Of a DNA stretch of 64,000 nt, positions 60,742-64,000 are shown in pieces (positions within the stretch are counted from its first letter, which is position 1; every line of letters begins with the position of its first letter). The notes beneath the pieces were generated by a model. The model was not told where the DNA came from and did not search any database. It saw only the letters and a list, made by a program, of their open reading frames with translations. The stretch covers positions 45,930 to 109,929 of the forward strand of contig PLWZ01000051.1 in assembly GCA_003151235.1 (NCBI GenBank), given 5' to 3'. A program made the position numbers and the translations under genes. The DNA is from Acidimicrobiaceae bacterium (lineage in GTDB: Bacteria; Actinomycetota; Acidimicrobiia; Acidimicrobiales; RAAP-2).

Positions 60742-62133
60742 TTAGACGAGCGCTTTGATGGCTTCTCGTGAGGAGTCTGCACCTCGCCATTCCGCTTGCG
60801 CCGTCGCAGTGTCAGGTGCGGCGCGCGCCGGACGGGCTGAGATGACGACCAGCCCTAGCAGGATCACGACGGGTGCCCACCACTCCCACGGGCCGAGGTG
60901 CCGGTAGCTCCACCATGTGAGGCCGACGCTGGCCACGACAGCCAGCGCGAATCGCCATCTGCTCCGCACGACGAGGACGAACGCCAACGCGAGCGGCGGC
61001 CACAGGTAGTAGGGATTCATCACCGCTTCGAAGACGCACCGCAGGCTCAACGCGACGCAGCACAACCAAACGATCGTTTCGGGAGTCGGGCGGTGCCGGT
61101 ACACCCAAATCCCGAGAAGCAAGCTCAAGCCGATCGCTATGAGCCTTCCCGGACCAGCTGCGACGGTATCGCCGTAGATCGAATGGACGACGCTGACGGT
61201 GAACTGCGTGCCACCGCTCGAGAGTGTGGACTCATGGATGTGTCCGGCGCTGACGGGATGGGACTTCGACAGGACGGGAGCCAGCGACAACCACGGCGTC
61301 GCGTGGTCGACGGTTGGGTAGTTTGGCTGCTTCAACAGTGCGGTGGTCGTCTGGTGCCAGGACTGCGCGAGGGGGATGGCAACCAACGCAGCACTCGGTA
61401 GGACGCTGCGGAGGGCGAACCTTGGCCACTCGCGTCGGGGCACCAGCGCGAAGACAATCGGGAGCATGAGCACAACGAGGGGCTGCATGACCAGGGCGAG
61501 GCCCCAAAACCAGCCGGTGGCTCGCCATCTTCCCCGCATCGCAGCCATCAGCCCCCAGAGCGCGAATGCCATCGCCAGCGAGTCCTCGGGATGGCCCCAG
61601 ATCGCCAGCACCGGCCAAAGCACCACCGCTTCTGAGATCGACGAGGCCGCCCGCGCCCGCTGGCCGAGGCCGAGCTCCTCGGCAAGGCCATCGAGGGGAA
61701 CCAGGACAATCGCTCCAAGGACCGTCGCATAGGGCCCCAGGACCAACCAATCGGTGGGGTGCGAAATAGCGATGGGGAACCCGATCGAAAGGCCGAGGTG
61801 GTTCAGGAGCAACGCCGCCGGAGCCAGGGCGACGCTGATCCCCGGGAGGCTCACCAGGCCCCCACCACTCGAATAGACGTTGCCGATGTCCCCCCAGGCC
61901 ACGAACTGCGCTGTGCGGAACGTCCCCCACAGATCACCTGGGACGATCCAAAAGGAGTGGCGTGCGACCTCGGGCTCCCACATGAGGGTGTACGCCATCG
62001 TGGCCGCAACGGTCACCGCGATCAGCACGATTGGAACCAAACGTCGACGGAAGGCGGCCGCCAGGGAATGGGCAGAATCCCCCGAAAGGCGGGTGCTCTC
62101 GATCGCTACCGAGTGTTCGAGGATCTCGATCAT
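60742..62133 (-). CDS. Polytopic membrane protein, GT-C glycosyltransferase-like
   Basis: A 463-residue protein with about ten to eleven hydrophobic helices. The second half contains IVWLCCVALSLRCVFEAVM, FALVPRREWPRFALRSVLP and a long C-terminal TM block. Short charged loops such as WEPEVARHSFW and GDLWGTFRTAQF near the N terminus are placed as in GT-C mannosyl- or arabinofuranosyltransferases, but no catalytic Asp-Asp motif is clear. The ATG at 62133, with a run of G upstream, was preferred; 62244 would add 37 residues overlapping the pilA terminator. It lies between pilO and pilA and could glycosylate pilins, an inference from context only. Confidence 0.6.
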   Translation of the reverse strand: MIEILEHSVAIESTRLSGDSAHSLAAAFRRRLVPIVLIAVTVAATMAYTLMWEPEVARHSFWIVPGDLWGTFRTAQFVAWGDIGNVYSSGGGLVSLPGISVALAPAALLLNHLGLSIGFPIAISHPTDWLVLGPYATVLGAIVLVPLDGLAEELGLGQRARAASSISEAVVLWPVLAIWGHPEDSLAMAFALWGLMAAMRGRWRATGWFWGLALVMQPLVVLMLPIVFALVPRREWPRFALRSVLPSAALVAIPLAQSWHQTTTALLKQPNYPTVDHATPWLSLAPVLSKSHPVSAGHIHESTLSSGGTQFTVSVVHSIYGDTVAAGPGRLIAIGLSLLLGIWVYRHRPTPETIVWLCCVALSLRCVFEAVMNPYYLWPPLALAFVLVVRSRWRFALAVVASVGLTWWSYRHLGPWEWWAPVVILLGLVVISARPARAAPDTATAQAEWRGADSSREAIKALV

Positions 62134-62176
62134 GTGTTCGCCCCCTGTCCGAGCCGCCTGCATGCAACCAAACAGC

Positions 62177-62209
62177 GAGGAGGGTCTCGCATTTCGCGAG
62201 ACCCTCCTC
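62177..62209 (-). terminator. Rho-independent-type terminator downstream of pilA
   Basis: A perfect 14-bp stem (62177-62190 with 62196-62209, loop ATTTC) lies just after the pilA stop. On the minus strand it is followed by a T-rich stretch (TGTTTGGTT). It should end the highly expressed pilA transcript before the glycosyltransferase-like gene. Confidence 0.8.
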
Positions 62210-62253
62210 CGCTGACTCAAGCTCTCAATAGAGAGCAACCACAAGTGTTCGGT

Positions 62254-62820
62254 TTAGTAGTGGGTGGCCCACACAGACGTAGCCGGAACCGCACCAGCTG
62301 AGCACGTCCCGGTCCAGTGGCTGTACTGGACACCAGCAGCGGACGGGGTGTTCGCGATGCTGACTGTGGAACCTTCGTTGTCCTCGGCCGCCCAGCAGGT
62401 GTTGCTCTGCGATTGGCCGACCAACAGAAGCTGCTGTCCGTCAGTCGACGTGTTCACCGCAAGGTTGTTGGTACCAGATGTCGCGGCACCGTTCTCGAAG
62501 CTGATGTTCGGCTCGGCCGTAGTCAGCGCCGCAACCTCTGCAACTGACGCGGCGTAGGTGCCACCGTTTGCGTAGGCAGCCTTGGCAGACGTCAGCCCGT
62601 TGGTGAGGTTTGACTGAACCGCACGGTCCTGCGCACCGGTCTTGACCCCGAGGAACGTCGGGATGGCGATGGCAAGCAGGATGGCCATGATCAAGAGCAC
62701 GACCATGAGCTCGATAAGGGTGAAGCCGGCTTCGGCGCCCTCAAGCTCGGTACGGCCCTTTTTCAGGTCATACGCCTTGCGAAAAGCGCTAACAAGGCGC
62801 GGTGTACTAGTGGTTTCCAT
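62254..62820 (-). CDS. pilA: Type IV major pilin PilA
   Basis: A 188-residue prepilin with an unusually long basic/polar leader of about 32 residues, ending at the cleavage site Gly before FTLIELMVVLLIMAILLAIA (Glu5 present). The hydrophobic helix assembles the pilus core. The remaining 130 or so residues form the globular head, with two cysteines (SNTCWAAED and WTGTCSAG) that can form a C-terminal disulfide loop. ATG 62820 has GGGAGG about nine bases upstream and gives the long leader; ATG 62862 is unlikely. PilD encoded at 54.2-54.9 kb should process it. A hairpin terminator follows. Confidence 0.92.
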   Translation of the reverse strand: METTSTPRLVSAFRKAYDLKKGRTELEGAEAGFTLIELMVVLLIMAILLAIAIPTFLGVKTGAQDRAVQSNLTNGLTSAKAAYANGGTYAASVAEVAALTTAEPNISFENGAATSGTNNLAVNTSTDGQQLLLVGQSQSNTCWAAEDNEGSTVSIANTPSAAGVQYSHWTGTCSAGAVPATSVWATHY

Positions 62821-63125
62821 GATCGGAATCCTCCCTGGTGGATACTGCTCCGTATATGGCAATTAATCGCGAGCCAATCGACTCGCGGTGAAGAACGTAA
62901 CCCTTCCGACATCTGAATTCGCGGATGGTCGCGCCTTTCCTATTCATACCTTCTGACCAGGGATGATCGGCCGGCAATAACCACGAATTCCAGGTACCTG
63001 TCCGATACATTGCGTGTTAGGTCGACTTCTGCAGACTTCAGGTACGCCCGAGCCTGAGCATCTGCGCCAGGGTTGCCGACCGGCACGGAGGACGCCGCGG
63101 GGCAGGCGTCGGGAGGATTCAATCG
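62821..63125. other. Divergent upstream region of pilA and the Pro-rich gene
   Basis: These 305 bases separate two divergent gene starts and should hold both promoters. A perfect 6-bp inverted repeat CGCGAG/CTCGCG with an 8-base loop (62868-62887) falls in the presumed pilA 5' untranslated region. I see no confident -35/-10 pair for either gene, and no riboswitch core that I could recognise. Confidence 0.4.
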
Positions 63126-64000
63126 ATGTCGATGTATGACCTGCCGGTAGGCCGTCGTAGAGACGACCAAACGGATCTCGTCCAACCCGCCAGCATCTCG
63201 TCGGCCCCACCTTGGGACTCCGTTCTGGAGCGGCTGGCCAATTTGGAGAGGTCGCACGCAGACCTAGCTCGGATGGTGACCAGCATCCACGAGGCGCTGC
63301 CACCCGAGATCGCAGCCGCCACGGGTCGGGGCCTGGCGCTCGGTTCGCCGATCGACTCGATCAGCCCCCCCACCCAGTGGGGCTCTGCTTCCCCCATAAT
63401 CGGCACGCCGCCGCCCCCGCTCCCCGAGCGCATCGAGGCACCCGCCTCTCCGACGGTTGAGCCATTCGGGCGCGCATTCGAGGCACCGGACCCGTGGGCC
63501 GCCCCGACACTGACTGGTGAGTCGTTCTTCCAGTCAGCCCAGTCGACGGAACTGGTCTTCAGCGACACCTCGACCAAGCCCAAGCGGCGCCTGCTGCGCG
63601 GTCGAAAGGCGGCCAAGGAGGCCCAAGCCCGCATCGCGGCCGAGTTCGCGGCCCCGCCGCCTCCCCCGGGCTTCTACTCGTCTGGCGCGCCGACGTTTGG
63701 TGACGTGCCGCCGCCTCCCTCCGGGTTCGGGAGCGAAGGCCCGAGCCAGGACTTCGGGATGCCCACCGCGTGGAGCGACACCCCGGGCTGGTTCGGATCG
63801 GCAGCCGAGGGGGCGACGGTGCCCCCGCCACCCCCGGCCGGCTTCGCAAGCGACCTCGCTGAGCCGGCAATTGCCGAGACTTCCTGGGGCACAGCACCAG
63901 GCGGGGGGCCGCAGAGCGACTTTGTCTTCGACGAGCCGGCCGTGCCCCCGCCCCCCGGCTTCGGACCGTTGGGTCACGAGGGCCTGAGCGCGGTGCCGCC
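63126..64000 (+). CDS. Proline-rich hypothetical protein (3' truncated by window)
   Basis: An open frame of at least 291 residues that runs off the end of the window without a stop. ATG 63126 has GGGAGG ten bases upstream. An N-terminal helical segment (VLERLANLERSHADLARMVTS, written in part) may form a short coiled coil. The rest is disordered and rich in Pro/Gly/Ala, with four PPPP(x)GF-like motifs (VPPPPPAGF, VPPPPGF and variants). A basic patch (KPKRRLLRGRKAAK) also occurs. It is divergent from pilA, suggesting a role in the pilus machine or its regulation. The Pro-rich motifs resemble those in the linkers of this locus's PilT and PilB. Family unknown. Confidence 0.65.
   Translation, partial: MSMYDLPVGRRRDDQTDLVQPASISSAPPWDSVLERLANLERSHADLARMVTSIHEALPPEIAAATGRGLALGSPIDSISPPTQWGSASPIIGTPPPPLPERIEAPASPTVEPFGRAFEAPDPWAAPTLTGESFFQSAQSTELVFSDTSTKPKRRLLRGRKAAKEAQARIAAEFAAPPPPPGFYSSGAPTFGDVPPPPSGFGSEGPSQDFGMPTAWSDTPGWFGSAAEGATVPPPPPAGFASDLAEPAIAETSWGTAPGGGPQSDFVFDEPAVPPPPGFGPLGHEGLSAVP

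Noticed and set aside
62821..63125. A cyclic di-GMP riboswitch upstream of pilA
   Set aside because: I looked for the conserved GEMM core on both strands and saw only a small hairpin with no matching sequence.

Overview
The window is a 64 kb piece of a high-GC actinobacterial chromosome, most likely from the class Acidimicrobiia. The pointers are a fused multifunctional 2-oxoglutarate decarboxylase/dehydrogenase (actinobacterial Kgd type), an F420-pathway guanylyltransferase (CofC/FbiD), a one-piece PafB-PafC regulator, and a type IV pilus locus with no outer-membrane secretin. This assignment is inferred from gene content; no rRNA is present in the window.

Region 1 (1-6.58 kb) is the right end of an integrative, probably conjugative element. 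It carries the end of a conjugative ATPase, a replication-relaxation protein, an orphan DNA methyltransferase, an ArdA-like antirestriction protein, an XRE regulator, a small divergent gene and a large serine integrase. The integrase reading frame ends inside the antisense of a tRNA-Val(UAC) gene, which marks the attachment site. Beyond it lie an orphan FtsX-type permease (6.9-9.4 kb) and then a decayed 5' half of the same tRNA-Val (9514-9557), so this is a rearranged integration hotspot.

Region 2 (9.7-18.2 kb) is accessory: a TcuA-like flavoprotein, an inositol-phosphatase family enzyme, small secreted or unknown proteins, and a lower-GC three-gene module. The module consists of a sigma-region-4-like HTH protein, a single-pass membrane protein and a membrane-anchored BTAD/SARP-type regulator. 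It is the best candidate here for an undescribed signalling system.

Region 3 (18.1-40.1 kb) is housekeeping: D-Ala-D-Ala ligase and a membrane-anchored Mur ligase, a UvrD-like helicase, exonuclease III, FabZ, a NYN nuclease/Lys-Ala-rich/S1 protein, Kgd, transporters, RpiB-RNase HII, a GH38 alpha-mannosidase, GpsA, CofC-PIG-L and a histone-H1-like Lys/Ala repeat protein.

Region 4 (40.1-48.2 kb) starts with a CGCG-motif-rich spacer. It is followed by a soluble TraG/VirD4-like coupling ATPase facing a helicase-less MobF relaxase, embedded between chromosomal genes (PafBC, CtaG-like, flippase-like).

Region 5 (48.2-64 kb) is a type IV pilus locus. It has pilC, pilT (with an N-terminal MshEN-like domain and a poly-Pro linker), pilB, pilD, a second pilT, a pilM-pilN gene fusion, pilO, a tiny lipoprotein, a polytopic membrane protein, pilA and a divergent proline-rich gene that runs off the window. 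An accD-like carboxylase gene and a small unknown gene sit inside the locus. Together these proteins would build and retract a pilus across a single membrane and thick wall.
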